This document shows, one piece after another, positions 34,987 to 44,593 of a stretch of 64,000 nucleotides of DNA. The stretch is from Nostoc sp. XA010 (GTDB lineage Bacteria; Cyanobacteriota; Cyanobacteriia; Cyanobacteriales; Nostocaceae). The position numbers and the translations under genes are program-made. The stretch's first letter is position 1. Every line of letters starts with the position of its first letter. Where the stretch lies: positions 496,001-560,000 of the forward strand of contig NZ_JAIVFX010000001.1 in NCBI RefSeq assembly GCF_020829625.1, in the 5' to 3' direction. The notes below the pieces were generated by a model, which did not search any database, was not told where the DNA came from, and was given only the letters and a program-made list of their open reading frames with translations.

Positions 34987-36969
34987 TTAAATGGTTGCTC
35001 TATTTCCGCCGTCGCGTACTAAATTAGAAATCGCCGTGAGCAATTCGTCTGGTGCTACAGGTTTAACGATGTAGTGTTGAAAGCCTGCTTTTAATGCTTG
35101 CTGCTGATTGATTTCACCTGCATAAGCAGTCAGAGCGATCGCTGGAATCTGTTTTTCACCTATTTCTGCTTCTAGAGTCCGCACCTGTTTTATCAGCATA
35201 TAGCCGTTCATCTCTGGCATTCCAATATCGCTGAGTAAGATATCTGGCTTTGACTGTGTTAGCGCTTGTAATGCTTCCTCTCCTGATGCGGCTGTGGTGA
35301 CGATCGCTCCAAACTGTTCCAGCACAAAGCTGAAAAAGTCACGCGTATCAGCATTGTCATCTACAATCAGAACTTGTAAACCCATGAGGGGAGAAGCGGC
35401 AAAAACGGCAGTTGAGGAATCGGAATTCGTGTCATCCTTGATTGTTGCAACTTCCTTTAACAGAGGTAACTTAACTGTGAAGATAGCTCCTTTGTCCTCG
35501 CCAAGACTTTCGGCCCAAATCGTTCCACCGTGCATTTCCACCAAGTGACGAGCGATCGCTAAACCTAACCCTAGCCCACCAAACTTTCTAGTTGTTGTAC
35601 CGTCACCCTGACGGAAATAGTCAAACACATGAGGTAGGAAATCAGGTTGAATGCCTTTACCTGTATCGCTGACGGTAATCTGCACTTGAGTGCCGATGCA
35701 CTCCAATCGCACATTTACTTTTCCTCCAGTCGCTGTAAACTTGACGGCATTTGATAACAAATTCCAGAAGACCTGCTGTAAACGGGCTGAATCACCCAAA
35801 ACTTTCCCCTGCGGATCAAGCGTCATGTCAATCTGAATGGTTTTTGCTTCTGCTGCCAAACGGACTGTTTCCATTGCGCCTTCAATGGTGAATGCCAGAT
35901 TGACTGGCATCATATTGAGATTGAGTTTGCCTTGGAGGATGCGAGAAACATCCAGCAAATCTTCAATTAGTTCAGCTTGTAATTTGGCATTGCGCTCAAT
36001 AGTTTGAAGGGCTTTTTTAAGTGATATCTCATCAAATTTACGGCTCTGCAACAGTTTTGCCCACCCGATTATCGGATTCAGTGGCGATCGCAATTCATGG
36101 GAAAGTACTGCCAAAAACTCATCTTTGATTCGGTTAGCAGCTTCTGCTTGGGCCCTCGCTGTTTGTTCAAGTTGCAAAAGGCGATCGCGTTCTGATTCGG
36201 TGCGCTTGCGATCGGTGATATCAGTTAACATAGCGATCGCGCCCAAGAACTCGTTTTGTTCATTCAAAATCGCTCTAGCAGAAATCAGCGTCCAAATATA
36301 CGAACCATCTTTGCAGCGCAATCGAGCTTCTTTAAGATCGCTCCCTTCTTGCTTGTGCCACTCCAGTTTCTCTTCGGCTGCTACTCCATCAACGTGATCG
36401 ATAAAATTAAACATAGAACGACCAAGCATTTCTTCTGCCGGATAGCCCAACATCTCACAGAGCCGTTGATTCACAAACTCTGTTCGTGATTGAGAGTCAA
36501 TCATCCAGATTCCCTCATAAGAGGTATCAACAATTCGGCGATACTTGGCTTCACTCTTCTGTAACAACTCTTCCGCTTGCTGGCGCTCCCGGCGCTCCTT
36601 AGCTTCCCGCAATGCCCGTTGCACTGAGGGAACTAACCGCCCTAGCCCTTGCTTTAATACATAATCGGTTGCACCATTCTTCAGGGCTTCGATCGCTAAT
36701 TCTTCACCCAGTGCAGCAGAAACAAAGATAAAAGGAATCTCTGGAGTGCGATTTCGGGCAATTTCTAAAGCCGAAATTCCATCAAAAGATGGCAGGGCAT
36801 AATCGGCAAGAATTAAATCGAAAGTCTCTGCTTCCAAAGCAGCCAGGAAATCAGCGCCGGTTTCAACTCGTATTAGTTCGCAATTAATTCCGCCTTCGGT
36901 TAACATCGCTTCGGCAAGCTCTGTATCTAACAAACTGTCTTCCAAAAGCAGGAAACGGAGTTGATTCAT
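34987..36969 (-). CDS. Hybrid sensor histidine kinase (REC-PAS-HisKA-HATPase-REC)
   Basis: A 660-aa soluble protein. It opens with a receiver domain (phosphoacceptor Asp56 in LILADYALPSFDG), then a PAS domain (about 140-265), a dimerisation domain with His291 in LSHELRSPLNP, an ATPase (N box NLLSNAVKF, G boxes DTGKGI and GLGLGL) and a second receiver with Asp581 (LLSDIGMPEMNG). Its start overlaps the preceding regulator's stop by one base (TAATG). With the upstream kinase and Rcp-like regulator it makes a multi-step phosphorelay. No DNA-binding output is present. Confidence 0.92.
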   Translation of the reverse strand: MNQLRFLLLEDSLLDTELAEAMLTEGGINCELIRVETGADFLAALEAETFDLILADYALPSFDGISALEIARNRTPEIPFIFVSAALGEELAIEALKNGATDYVLKQGLGRLVPSVQRALREAKERRERQQAEELLQKSEAKYRRIVDTSYEGIWMIDSQSRTEFVNQRLCEMLGYPAEEMLGRSMFNFIDHVDGVAAEEKLEWHKQEGSDLKEARLRCKDGSYIWTLISARAILNEQNEFLGAIAMLTDITDRKRTESERDRLLQLEQTARAQAEAANRIKDEFLAVLSHELRSPLNPIIGWAKLLQSRKFDEISLKKALQTIERNAKLQAELIEDLLDVSRILQGKLNLNMMPVNLAFTIEGAMETVRLAAEAKTIQIDMTLDPQGKVLGDSARLQQVFWNLLSNAVKFTATGGKVNVRLECIGTQVQITVSDTGKGIQPDFLPHVFDYFRQGDGTTTRKFGGLGLGLAIARHLVEMHGGTIWAESLGEDKGAIFTVKLPLLKEVATIKDDTNSDSSTAVFAASPLMGLQVLIVDDNADTRDFFSFVLEQFGAIVTTAASGEEALQALTQSKPDILLSDIGMPEMNGYMLIKQVRTLEAEIGEKQIPAIALTAYAGEINQQQALKAGFQHYIVKPVAPDELLTAISNLVRDGGNRATI

Positions 36970-37445
36970 TAGTTCTTCTCCTGTTGACGATGAGGCGCTG
37001 GAGGTAGAGCGCCAACAGGGGGCTGATTAATCACTGCCCAAAACAGTCCCACACCCTTGATAGCATCGGCAAACTCATGGTAATCAAGAGGCTTAACGAC
37101 ATAGGCATTAACACCTAACTCATAGCATCGAACTAAGTCTGGCTCCTCACGGGACGAAGTTAGTACTACAACTGGAATCACTCGCATTATTGGGTCAGAT
37201 TTTAGTTCTGCCAACACTTCTAATCCATCGATTTTAGGTAGTTTTAAATCGAGCAGCACCACAACCGGATGCCCTTCCATCCGCAACCTAAACAGCCCCC
37301 GCCGGTAGAGATAATCTAGTGCTTCCTCTCCATCACGCAGCACCACCACTTCGTTAGCAAGATGATTTTCCGATAAAGCGGCCAATATTAATTCTGCATC
37401 GTTGGCACTGTCTTCAATCAGCAGAATTCGCTTAAGTTCTTTCAT
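36969..37445 (-). CDS. Rcp1-type single-domain response regulator
   Basis: A 158-aa stand-alone receiver. Asp66 (VVVLLDLKLPKIDG) is the phosphoacceptor, with acidic E11-D12 near the start and Lys in VVKPLDYHEF. The ALDYLYRRG insertion is characteristic of Rcp1-like partners of cyanobacterial phytochrome-type kinases. It overlaps the preceding kinase gene by four bases (ATGA) and the next by one, so all three are translationally coupled. It probably shuttles phosphate between the two kinases. Confidence 0.92.
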   Translation of the reverse strand: MKELKRILLIEDSANDAELILAALSENHLANEVVVLRDGEEALDYLYRRGLFRLRMEGHPVVVLLDLKLPKIDGLEVLAELKSDPIMRVIPVVVLTSSREEPDLVRCYELGVNAYVVKPLDYHEFADAIKGVGLFWAVINQPPVGALPPAPHRQQEKN

Positions 37446-40400
37446 TCGCCCTCCTTCTTTGACAACTTAGGTAGTGAGAAATAGAAGGTGGCTCCACTGT
37501 CAACTATAGCCTCTGCCCAGACTCGACCATTATGCCGATGAATAATGCGTTGCACGTTTGCCAATCCAACACCAGTGCCTTCAAATTGTGGGTTGCTATG
37601 CAGACGTTGAAATACTCCGAATAGCTTGTGAACATATTGCATATTAAAGCCTACGCCGTTATCTTGTACAAAAAAGACAACTTCGTTTTCATTGTCAATA
37701 CTGCCAACAGTAATTTCTGTTGGGTTTCGAGTCTGCGTATATTTTACGGCATTGTCTATGAGGTTACGAAGGACGAGCCGCATCATGGAAGGATCACCTT
37801 GGACTTCTGGCAGTGATTCTATGTGCCAATTGATTGTGCGTCCTGGGATTTGGATTTGTAAATCGCGTTTTATTTCTTCCACTAGTTGCTCCATATTGAT
37901 GTTGATGTAGCGCATTTCGGTGCGCCCCATGCGAGAAAATGTGAGCAACTCATCTATTAGTATTCCTGCCTGTTTGCTAGTTTCTGCAATTATTCTTAAA
38001 TAACGCTGACTTGTTTCATCTAATGTAGTTGTTGAGCTATGCCGTTTCTGAAGCAATTCTATAAATCCGGCGATGTGGCGAAGCGGCGATCGCAAGTCGT
38101 GAGAGACTGAATAAGAGAAGGATTCGAGTTCTTTGTTGGCGGCTTCGAGTTGGGCTGTGCGCTCTTGAATCCGTTGCTCTAGCATTTCGTTCAATTGTTG
38201 CAGGGCGGCTTCGGCAACTTTGCGATCGTGAATGTCGCTAGCAATGCCCACCCACTTGATAATCTTTCCGCCTGCATCTCGAAATGGCAAACCCCGGACA
38301 ATATGCCAACGATAGCTACCATCAGAAACTCGACGGAAGCGAATTTCTGCTTCGTAGTTTGTAGCTTTAGTAACAGCCTGCATCGAAGTTTTAAAGACGC
38401 CTACGCGGTCATCGGGGTGAATGATATCAATCCAGCCATAGCCAGAGGTTTGCTCCATTGTCAATCCACTGTAATCAAACCAGTATTGATTGCAATAACT
38501 AATACCACCATCTTTATCGCCCATCCAAATAGCTTGGGGCGACACTTCTGTTAAAATTCTGTATCGCTCCTCGCTATCACGTAGCGTTTCTTGTGCCAGA
38601 TTGTGATCGTGGATATCAACACAGGAGCCGATATAACCCAGAAACTCCCCTGTTGGTGCAAACCGAGGCACACCAGTATCCAAAAGCCAACGGTATTCGC
38701 AATCATTGCGTCTGAGACGATATTCCATTTTAAAATTTTGTCGGGCATCAAAGGCATTGATGTATGTATTTAAGCAACGCTGAAAATCATCAGGATGAAC
38801 ACCTTCAGTCCAGCCATTGCCCATTTCTTGCTTTAGAGTCCGCCCGGTAAAATCTAGCCAGTGTTTATTAAAGTAGTTACAAAGTTTGTCAGTCCCGGAC
38901 ATCCAGATTAGTACGGGAGCGGTATCTGCCATTTGCCGAAAGCGGGCTTCACTTTCACGTAACGCGGCTTCTGCCAGATTGCGTTCGCGTAGCGCAGCTT
39001 GCTGTTCGCTGATGTCAGTAATCAACGCCGCATACCCTTCAACGGTTCCCTGTTGATTAAACTGGGGAACGTAAACAGCATTAATATAACGTGTGCCGCC
39101 ATCTTGATAAGGAATTTGACTTTCAAAAGTGACCTGCTCTCCTGCCAGTACTTGTTCCACATAAGGACGAAGCACTTCATAAGCGGATTCACCTAAAACT
39201 TCCCAAAGATGCTTTCCATAAACTTCTGCCGCCGGATGCCCAAACCATTCTTGATATGCTCGGTTATTGAAGCGGTAGCGTTGTTCTGAATCTACAAAGG
39301 AAATCAAAACTGGTAACGTATCTGTAATTAAGCGAAGTTCTGTTTCTCGTTGTTGCAGTGCCTTCTCCATCTGCTTACGGTTGGTGATATCGCGCCAGCA
39401 ATTGATTGCACCGATAATTTGACCTTGGAAATCCCGAACTGGTACTACATTAGCGCTGGCTGTAATCCGGGTTCCATCAGGACGTTCAATGATGCATTCT
39501 TCATCGCGGATTGTTTCACCGTAGCGCGTAGCACGGTATAAAGGCAGTTCTTCTGGGGTGGGGTGCGTTACACCATCAGCCAAAAATACACCGTAAGACT
39601 GAACGTAATCGGCAGAAGTCATGCCAACGAGGGATTCACTAGGTCTGCCCAGAAGGTCTTGCGCGAGTTTGCTATTAGCGATGATTCGGAAATCAGGGGG
39701 ACCGCCAGCGATCGTAATTCCCTCTGGGACGTGTTCTAAGAGCATTTGCAGGATGCTTTGGGCAACTTCTGCTTGTTTGCGATCGCGCAGCGCAGCTTGC
39801 TGTTCGCTCAAGTCAAGAACAAAACCAATAATTGTCCTATCTCCTTGCTTGGCAAAGCCAATTAAGACGGGAACTTGAGAGCCATCTTTGCGAATATATT
39901 CTTGCTCAAAGGGCTTACAACTCCCAGTAATTCTAAGTTCTTCAATTGCTCGCTCACTCACCTCAATGTATTCGGGTGGAGTAATCTCATCCCAGCGAAT
40001 TCTACCAGAGCGCAAATCCTCGCGTGTATAATTGAGCATTTCTAAAAAGGCATCATTGGCTTCAATGATTAAGCCCTTCAGATCAGCCACAATTACCCCA
40101 ATAATATTGGACTCTGTTAAGCGGCCAAACCTGGCCTCGCTTTCACGTAGAGACTTCAGAGTTGCCTCAGCTTTCCGTTGCGCTGTGAGGCGTGATTCGT
40201 TGAGCGAACTAATTAACCCTGCTGCCAGGATGAACACGACCAGAGGGACTAATCTACTTAGATTTGTAATATTATGCGGCTCGAACGGCTTAAAAAAGAA
40301 GTAGTTGATTGCCAAAGTAGACAAAACTGTAGCAAGTAACCCCGGGCCTAAGCCTCCGTACCAAGCACTCACCATCACCGCAACATAAAACAGCGCCGCA

Positions 40401-40546
40401 GGAGTTGCCGTCAGATATGCATTGAGCAGCAGAGTTGCCCCCAGTGCTAAGGCAAAGGATAGCAAAGCAATACCATAATGCAGCAGTTGCTCTCTACTGC
40501 CAGGAAAAATCTTTTTAGGTTCCGATGCCCTCACTTTATGAGCCAT
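37442..40546 (-). CDS. Multi-PAS sensor histidine kinase, membrane-bound
   Basis: A 1034-aa kinase. A KdpD-like four-helix membrane region (about 20-115, DUF4118-type) is followed by five PAS/PAC repeats (starting near 135, 265, 400, 530 and 660). The HisKA domain holds His816 in SVSHDLRSPLRH, followed by an ATPase with NLIDNAVKY and GTGVGLANV. The SYSVSHDLRSPLRHI form is that of phytochrome-class kinases, but no GAF/PHY light-sensing module is present. The input signal is unknown; several PAS domains suggest integration of more than one cue. Confidence 0.92.
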   Translation of the reverse strand: MAHKVRASEPKKIFPGSREQLLHYGIALLSFALALGATLLLNAYLTATPAALFYVAVMVSAWYGGLGPGLLATVLSTLAINYFFFKPFEPHNITNLSRLVPLVVFILAAGLISSLNESRLTAQRKAEATLKSLRESEARFGRLTESNIIGVIVADLKGLIIEANDAFLEMLNYTREDLRSGRIRWDEITPPEYIEVSERAIEELRITGSCKPFEQEYIRKDGSQVPVLIGFAKQGDRTIIGFVLDLSEQQAALRDRKQAEVAQSILQMLLEHVPEGITIAGGPPDFRIIANSKLAQDLLGRPSESLVGMTSADYVQSYGVFLADGVTHPTPEELPLYRATRYGETIRDEECIIERPDGTRITASANVVPVRDFQGQIIGAINCWRDITNRKQMEKALQQRETELRLITDTLPVLISFVDSEQRYRFNNRAYQEWFGHPAAEVYGKHLWEVLGESAYEVLRPYVEQVLAGEQVTFESQIPYQDGGTRYINAVYVPQFNQQGTVEGYAALITDISEQQAALRERNLAEAALRESEARFRQMADTAPVLIWMSGTDKLCNYFNKHWLDFTGRTLKQEMGNGWTEGVHPDDFQRCLNTYINAFDARQNFKMEYRLRRNDCEYRWLLDTGVPRFAPTGEFLGYIGSCVDIHDHNLAQETLRDSEERYRILTEVSPQAIWMGDKDGGISYCNQYWFDYSGLTMEQTSGYGWIDIIHPDDRVGVFKTSMQAVTKATNYEAEIRFRRVSDGSYRWHIVRGLPFRDAGGKIIKWVGIASDIHDRKVAEAALQQLNEMLEQRIQERTAQLEAANKELESFSYSVSHDLRSPLRHIAGFIELLQKRHSSTTTLDETSQRYLRIIAETSKQAGILIDELLTFSRMGRTEMRYININMEQLVEEIKRDLQIQIPGRTINWHIESLPEVQGDPSMMRLVLRNLIDNAVKYTQTRNPTEITVGSIDNENEVVFFVQDNGVGFNMQYVHKLFGVFQRLHSNPQFEGTGVGLANVQRIIHRHNGRVWAEAIVDSGATFYFSLPKLSKKEGE

Positions 40547-40934
40547 AACCCTACTCTGCTTCTGGAAAAATACTGGTTTAGCAGCCTTTTGCCGGGTTCA
40601 CCCATCTGCCGTAACATTTCTTTTATTCGTTTTAGCGCTATCCGTGAAGGCACTGTATACCGATTTTCTCAACCATTGACTGTTTTGAATGAAACTTTTA
40701 ATCTAGCAGCAAACTATTTCTGAGAAAATTTGAGTTGTTACCGAAGCTCCCGAATTAAATCTAAAATCTTCAGCCGCTTTCTTAGAGACATTTCCTTTTC
40801 CTATTCCCATAGCATTGACTAGGATAGGACAGGTGTCTTATTGTTTATCTCCTGCTGAGGGAATATTTCTCAGGTTATACCAGTAAGCTGGGTTTCGCTG
40901 TCACTCTAGCTAATGTTCTATCTTAAAAAAGCTT
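40547..40934. other. Upstream region of the kinase operon
   Basis: This gap should contain the promoter of the three-gene kinase operon (minus strand). No supported open frame. It borders directly on the 21-bp array. Confidence 0.4.
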
Positions 40935-41229
40935 ACGTTTGAGGTTAAAAGGCTCAACGTTGGGGTTAAAAGGCTCAACGTTGGAGTTAAAAGGCTCGAC
41001 GTTGAGGTTAAAAGGCTCAACGTTGAGGTTAAAAGGCTCAACGTTGGAGTTAAAAGGCTCAACGTTGGAGTTAAAAGGCTCAACGTTGGAGTTAAAAGGC
41101 TCAACGTTGAGGTTCAAAGGCTCAACGTTGAGGTTCAGAGGGTGAACGTTGAGGTTCAAAGGCTCAATGTTGAGGTTCAGAGGGTGAACGTTGAGGTTCA
41201 GAGGGTGAACGTTGAGGTTCAGAGGGTGA
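40935..41229. repeat. 21-bp tandem array (14 units)
   Basis: Fourteen 21-bp units are arranged without gaps. The first ten read mostly GTTGAGGTTAAAAGGCTCAAC with GAG/GGG/GAGT variants; the later ones shift to GTTGAGGTTCAGAGGGTGAAC. The two variant classes are partly segregated, suggesting local homogenisation. Frames stay open across it on both strands; the minus-strand frame reads as a heptapeptide (E/H)P(L/F)NxNV 14 times, which is probably an artefact. It lies just 3' of a decayed pentapeptide gene. Confidence 0.92.
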
Positions 41230-41257
41230 AATTTATAACTCTCCAATGTTTGGGTGG

Positions 41258-41669
41258 TTAAAGATTTTCCGGTAGGATGGTTGTGCGATCGCCTTTTGCC
41301 AATTCAATCGCGTTCTGTGATTTGCTTGTCTTGTGCAGCTTCTGCATTTTTTAAAGCAGCTTCAGCACTCTTATTTGCAGCCTCAGCACTTTTATCCATA
41401 GCTTCCCAACGCTTGGCTGCATAGTAAGCATTGATTAATACTGCAAATCCACCGAAAATCGTCCCAAGAGTTGTTAAGGCTTTAATTCCATAATTTAATC
41501 TTTGCTCTGTTTCCAAACCTTTAGGATTCAAAAATGCAAAATCAGAAAATAAAAATATTCCGATAACGAAAACTAAAAAGATGATAAATATAACAGCTAA
41601 AATTATCAAGCAACCTTTAAGTGTGTCTGTCTTATTATCAGACATAGCTTTCATCTTCTTCATCTCCAA
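41258..41669 (-). pseudogene. Pentapeptide-repeat paralogue with its repeat domain deleted
   Basis: The minus strand starts as paralogue N-terminus with two membrane helices (GCLIILAVIFIIFLVFVIGI and FGGFAVLINAYYAAKRWEAM) and runs to QITERD, where stop TGA appears. Immediately after, in another frame, IELAKGDRTTILPENL ends at TAA 41258-41260, the conserved C-terminal cap. In intact paralogues, QITER...ERF and the helical and pentapeptide modules lie between these two points. So about 300 codons were deleted in one event with loss of frame. The 121-aa N-terminal part could still be translated as a small membrane protein. Confidence 0.75.
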
Positions 41670-41755
41670 AATTATTACGGAGACTTTTGGTAAAAACTAT
41701 AGTACTAAGTGAAACTGGTAGAATGCGCCCAAATAACTAATGATGCTGTGATAAC

Positions 41756-43231
41756 TCAACTTGATTGTCGCCAATCTGTCGGTGCTTCTATATAATCAGG
41801 TAGACGAGTGGTGCGATCGCCAAGTGCTTTTTCAATCTGCTGCAACTCTAAGTTTTTAGCCCCTGTTAAAATTGTCCCTTCCAGTTTGACATCACTGAGG
41901 TCAGCTTCTGAAAAGTTAGCTCCCATCAGGTTTGCCTGAGTCAGGTTAGCTTGATAAAAAGTCGCCCTATACAGGTTGGCTCCGATGAGGTTTGCTTGAT
42001 AAAGGTCAGCTTCCGTTAAACTCGCTTCTGAAAGGTTGGCAAAATAGACTTCTGTTTGGTGGAGTTTGGCTGCATTCAAGTTAGCCCCAGAAAGGTTGGC
42101 TCCATTCAAGTTAGCTCCTGAGAGGTTAGCACCAATCAAACCCGTCATGTACAAGTTGGCTTTACCCAATTTTGCTCCTTGCAAGTTAGCTAAAAATAGC
42201 TTTGCCCCTGAGAGGTCGGCCATTTTTAAGGTAGCTTGTTGTAAGTTAGCTTTATACAGGTTTGCTCCTTGCAGATTAGCTACACGCAGACTTGCTCCAG
42301 AGAGGTTGGCTGAACGCATGTTTGCCCCACTGAGATTAGCGCGGTTGAAATTAGCCCAACAGAGGTTTGCTCCACAAAGGCTAGCTTTTAGTAATTTGGT
42401 TTCATAGAGATTAGACTTCACGAGTTTAGCGCCGTTTAGGTCAGCCTCACTCAAGTCTGCTCCGCGCAGGTCAGCGCCACTCAAGTCAGAACCACGTAAG
42501 TCTGCTTGTTGCAGATTAACTCCTAGCAAATCTGCCTTTCTAATGTCGATATTACGTAAATCAAGTTTTTGATCTTTTGGGTCTTCGAGTAAATTACGTC
42601 TACCGATGACAGTTAAGGCTGCTTGAATATCAGTGCGGATTTTTGGAAATTCTTCATGGAGGTTTTGCTCTAACTGCTGTGTGGGAGGCGACCCACCTCT
42701 ACGTCTACCTGAGTAAGCTGCTTCTTGATATTCCGGGTTTTGTTGCTCTACCCTCACCTGCTGGATAGGTGTATTCTCTCGCACAAAGGCAGTGAGAATT
42801 TCCATGATTGTCCAGTGTTCTTTAGAAAAATCTTGAGCAACTCTTTCTAATGCATAAATTGCGCCTGTCCGGGTTTCAACTTTTTCATGACCAAGCTGGG
42901 CAATTGCCCCCATAAAGCGCTCTGAAATCAATCTGTCTTGATTAACTTTTGCATTTTGAATGCCAATTTCCAGGTTTTTCTCACCTGCGATCGCATTTTG
43001 CTGCATCGCTTGGGCCCGCTTTGCTGAATAATAAGTATTAAACATAACTGCCGATGCCAGAAAAACTATTGCAGTAGTTGTTAATGCTTGGTTTCTATAC
43101 TGAATTTTTTCCTGAATTGACAATTCTTTAATACTGGATAAAACAAAAAAAATTACAGTCAATGAGAAGCCAAATATAACTGTTACAGTTATCAACCAAT
43201 TCAAAAGAGCGTCTGTCTTTTTAGAAGACAT
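41756..43231 (-). CDS. Membrane-anchored pentapeptide-repeat protein, paralogue 2
   Basis: A 491-aa protein and the longest paralogue of the group. Two membrane helices (about 10-32 and 47-68) are followed by a coiled stretch, the conserved module (RFMGAIAQLGHEKVETRTGA, HWTIMEILTAFVREN, DIQAALTVIGRR) and some 45 pentapeptide units (about 225-460). The C-terminal cap LQQIEKALGDRTTRLPDYI is present. Compared with paralogue 1 it has a longer linker with a PTQQLEQNLHEEFPK segment. Function unknown; probably interacts through the repeat surface on the cytosolic face. Confidence 0.9.
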   Translation of the reverse strand: MSSKKTDALLNWLITVTVIFGFSLTVIFFVLSSIKELSIQEKIQYRNQALTTTAIVFLASAVMFNTYYSAKRAQAMQQNAIAGEKNLEIGIQNAKVNQDRLISERFMGAIAQLGHEKVETRTGAIYALERVAQDFSKEHWTIMEILTAFVRENTPIQQVRVEQQNPEYQEAAYSGRRRGGSPPTQQLEQNLHEEFPKIRTDIQAALTVIGRRNLLEDPKDQKLDLRNIDIRKADLLGVNLQQADLRGSDLSGADLRGADLSEADLNGAKLVKSNLYETKLLKASLCGANLCWANFNRANLSGANMRSANLSGASLRVANLQGANLYKANLQQATLKMADLSGAKLFLANLQGAKLGKANLYMTGLIGANLSGANLNGANLSGANLNAAKLHQTEVYFANLSEASLTEADLYQANLIGANLYRATFYQANLTQANLMGANFSEADLSDVKLEGTILTGAKNLELQQIEKALGDRTTRLPDYIEAPTDWRQSS

Positions 43232-43463
43232 GGTAACGATTTTCCTTACAACCTAGAATTATTACTTAGATGTTGAGGAAAAATAGTATAGCATTTAGCA
43301 GAAAATTATAATAGGTGTCAAGACACTCAATTAACTAGTTAATTACATGGAATATACTATATCGTACATACTATTTCAAATGGCGCAAGAAGCTCGGAAT
43401 ACAATTATGCCTGACGACTTTTAGAGGCAGTTGCTACCCTGCCTTAATCTGAGTTTAACGAAC

Positions 43464-43545
43464 CTTTCCCTGCCTTGAACTTTAGTTCAAGTCTGTCCCT
43501 CTCCGAGTCGAAGAGGGACGGTTTTGGGTAGTAAAACCAGGGAGA
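43464..43545. repeat. Dispersed nested-hairpin repeat, copy 2 (inverted)
   Basis: CTGTCCCTCTCCGAGTCGAA (43492 onward) and its partner, framed by CCTTTCCCTG and CAGGGAGA, reproduce copy 1 (8801-8886) in the opposite orientation, with several substitutions. It lies 3' of the truncated pentapeptide gene at 43627. Confidence 0.75.
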
Positions 43546-43626
43546 CGTCTTTTGATTAGGCTAATGAAGTCGGCACCGCAAGGGCGCACTGGCTCCTTTT
43601 GACTTTCGCCTTGCAACACGAGTGTT

Positions 43627-44370
43627 TTATTCAGAGAATTTAGCTTCTCTAAGGTTTGCCCCATCGAGTATGGCATTATTGAGAACTGCCCCATTTAGCC
43701 GAGCTAGATATAAGCTCGCACAATGGAGGTTAGCCCCTTCGAGGTTAGCTCCTTTTAGACTAGCTGCACTGAGGATTGCTCCTTCTAGGTTAGCTAAATA
43801 TAAGTTAGTACCTTCTAGGTTAGCTGCACTGAGAATTGCTCCCGCGAGATTAGCTTCTGTGAGGTTAGCTCCAGCAAGATTAGCTTGATAAAGATTTGTC
43901 TGTTCTAGGTTCGCCCTATTTAAATTTGCTCCTCTTATGTCCGTGTGACTCAAATCAAGTTGCTCATTTTCTGGGTCTTTGTTTACATCTCTTCTAGCGA
44001 TAACGGTAAGGGCTGCTTGAATATCTATACGAAGTTTTGTTGATAGGTTGCTCGTTAATTTCTCTTGGGGCATGTAAGGAGCATTTTCTCGTATAAAAGT
44101 AGTAAGAATGCCCATAATTATCCAGTGGTACTGTGCATGATTTTGGGCAATTTGCTCTAAATCATTAATTACAGCGAGACTAATTTCTATTGTGTTATTC
44201 CCTAGTTCTTCAATTGCTATTCTTAAACTTTCTTTTGGCGACTGATGCTGAGTTTGGTTAACTTTTCCATAAAAATCATGTATCCTCAGACATATTTTCG
44301 ATATCTGTCCGTTATTAGTCGGTAAAATATTTTTTATGCCCTGAAAAGCATTAATAATTACTGTCAACAT
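43627..44370 (-). CDS. Pentapeptide-repeat protein, paralogue 3 (shortened)
   Basis: A 247-aa relative of the two longer paralogues. Its start (MLTVIINAF) aligns with the end of the second membrane helix of the others (FAVLINAYY), so the first helix is missing. The conserved module is diverged (RIAIEELGNNTIEISLAVIN, HWIIMGILTTFIREN, DIQAALTVIARRD). About 16 pentapeptide units follow, and the C-terminal GDRTT cap is lost. It may be a partial, soluble paralogue or a decaying gene; the reading frame itself is clean. Confidence 0.75.
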   Translation of the reverse strand: MLTVIINAFQGIKNILPTNNGQISKICLRIHDFYGKVNQTQHQSPKESLRIAIEELGNNTIEISLAVINDLEQIAQNHAQYHWIIMGILTTFIRENAPYMPQEKLTSNLSTKLRIDIQAALTVIARRDVNKDPENEQLDLSHTDIRGANLNRANLEQTNLYQANLAGANLTEANLAGAILSAANLEGTNLYLANLEGAILSAASLKGANLEGANLHCASLYLARLNGAVLNNAILDGANLREAKFSE

Positions 44371-44593
44371 TACTAAGTGATAAAATGAGGTTTCAAAAAT
44401 GACTTGTACTCACTACTCTTCATTCTTCACTATCAATTAACCCGATCATAATAATTTTGATTGATGCCTACGATAAAGCATCCATAAATCATTTATGAAA
44501 ACCACTAATAATAAAGGATAGCCTTCTTTTTCCAGATACGCTAGGCTACAAAAAAATCTTACAATTCAAATAGTATTGTTATTAACTACTTCA

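Noticed and set aside
40923..41246. A 107-aa heptapeptide-repeat protein on the minus strand
   Set aside because: The 21-bp unit lacks stops in several frames on both strands, so an open frame is expected by chance; no ribosome-binding site or non-repeat domain supports it.
42066..42407. Plus-strand frame of repeated RLAPxKL text
   Set aside because: Mirror of the pentapeptide repeats of the minus-strand gene; regular repeats keep the opposite frame open.
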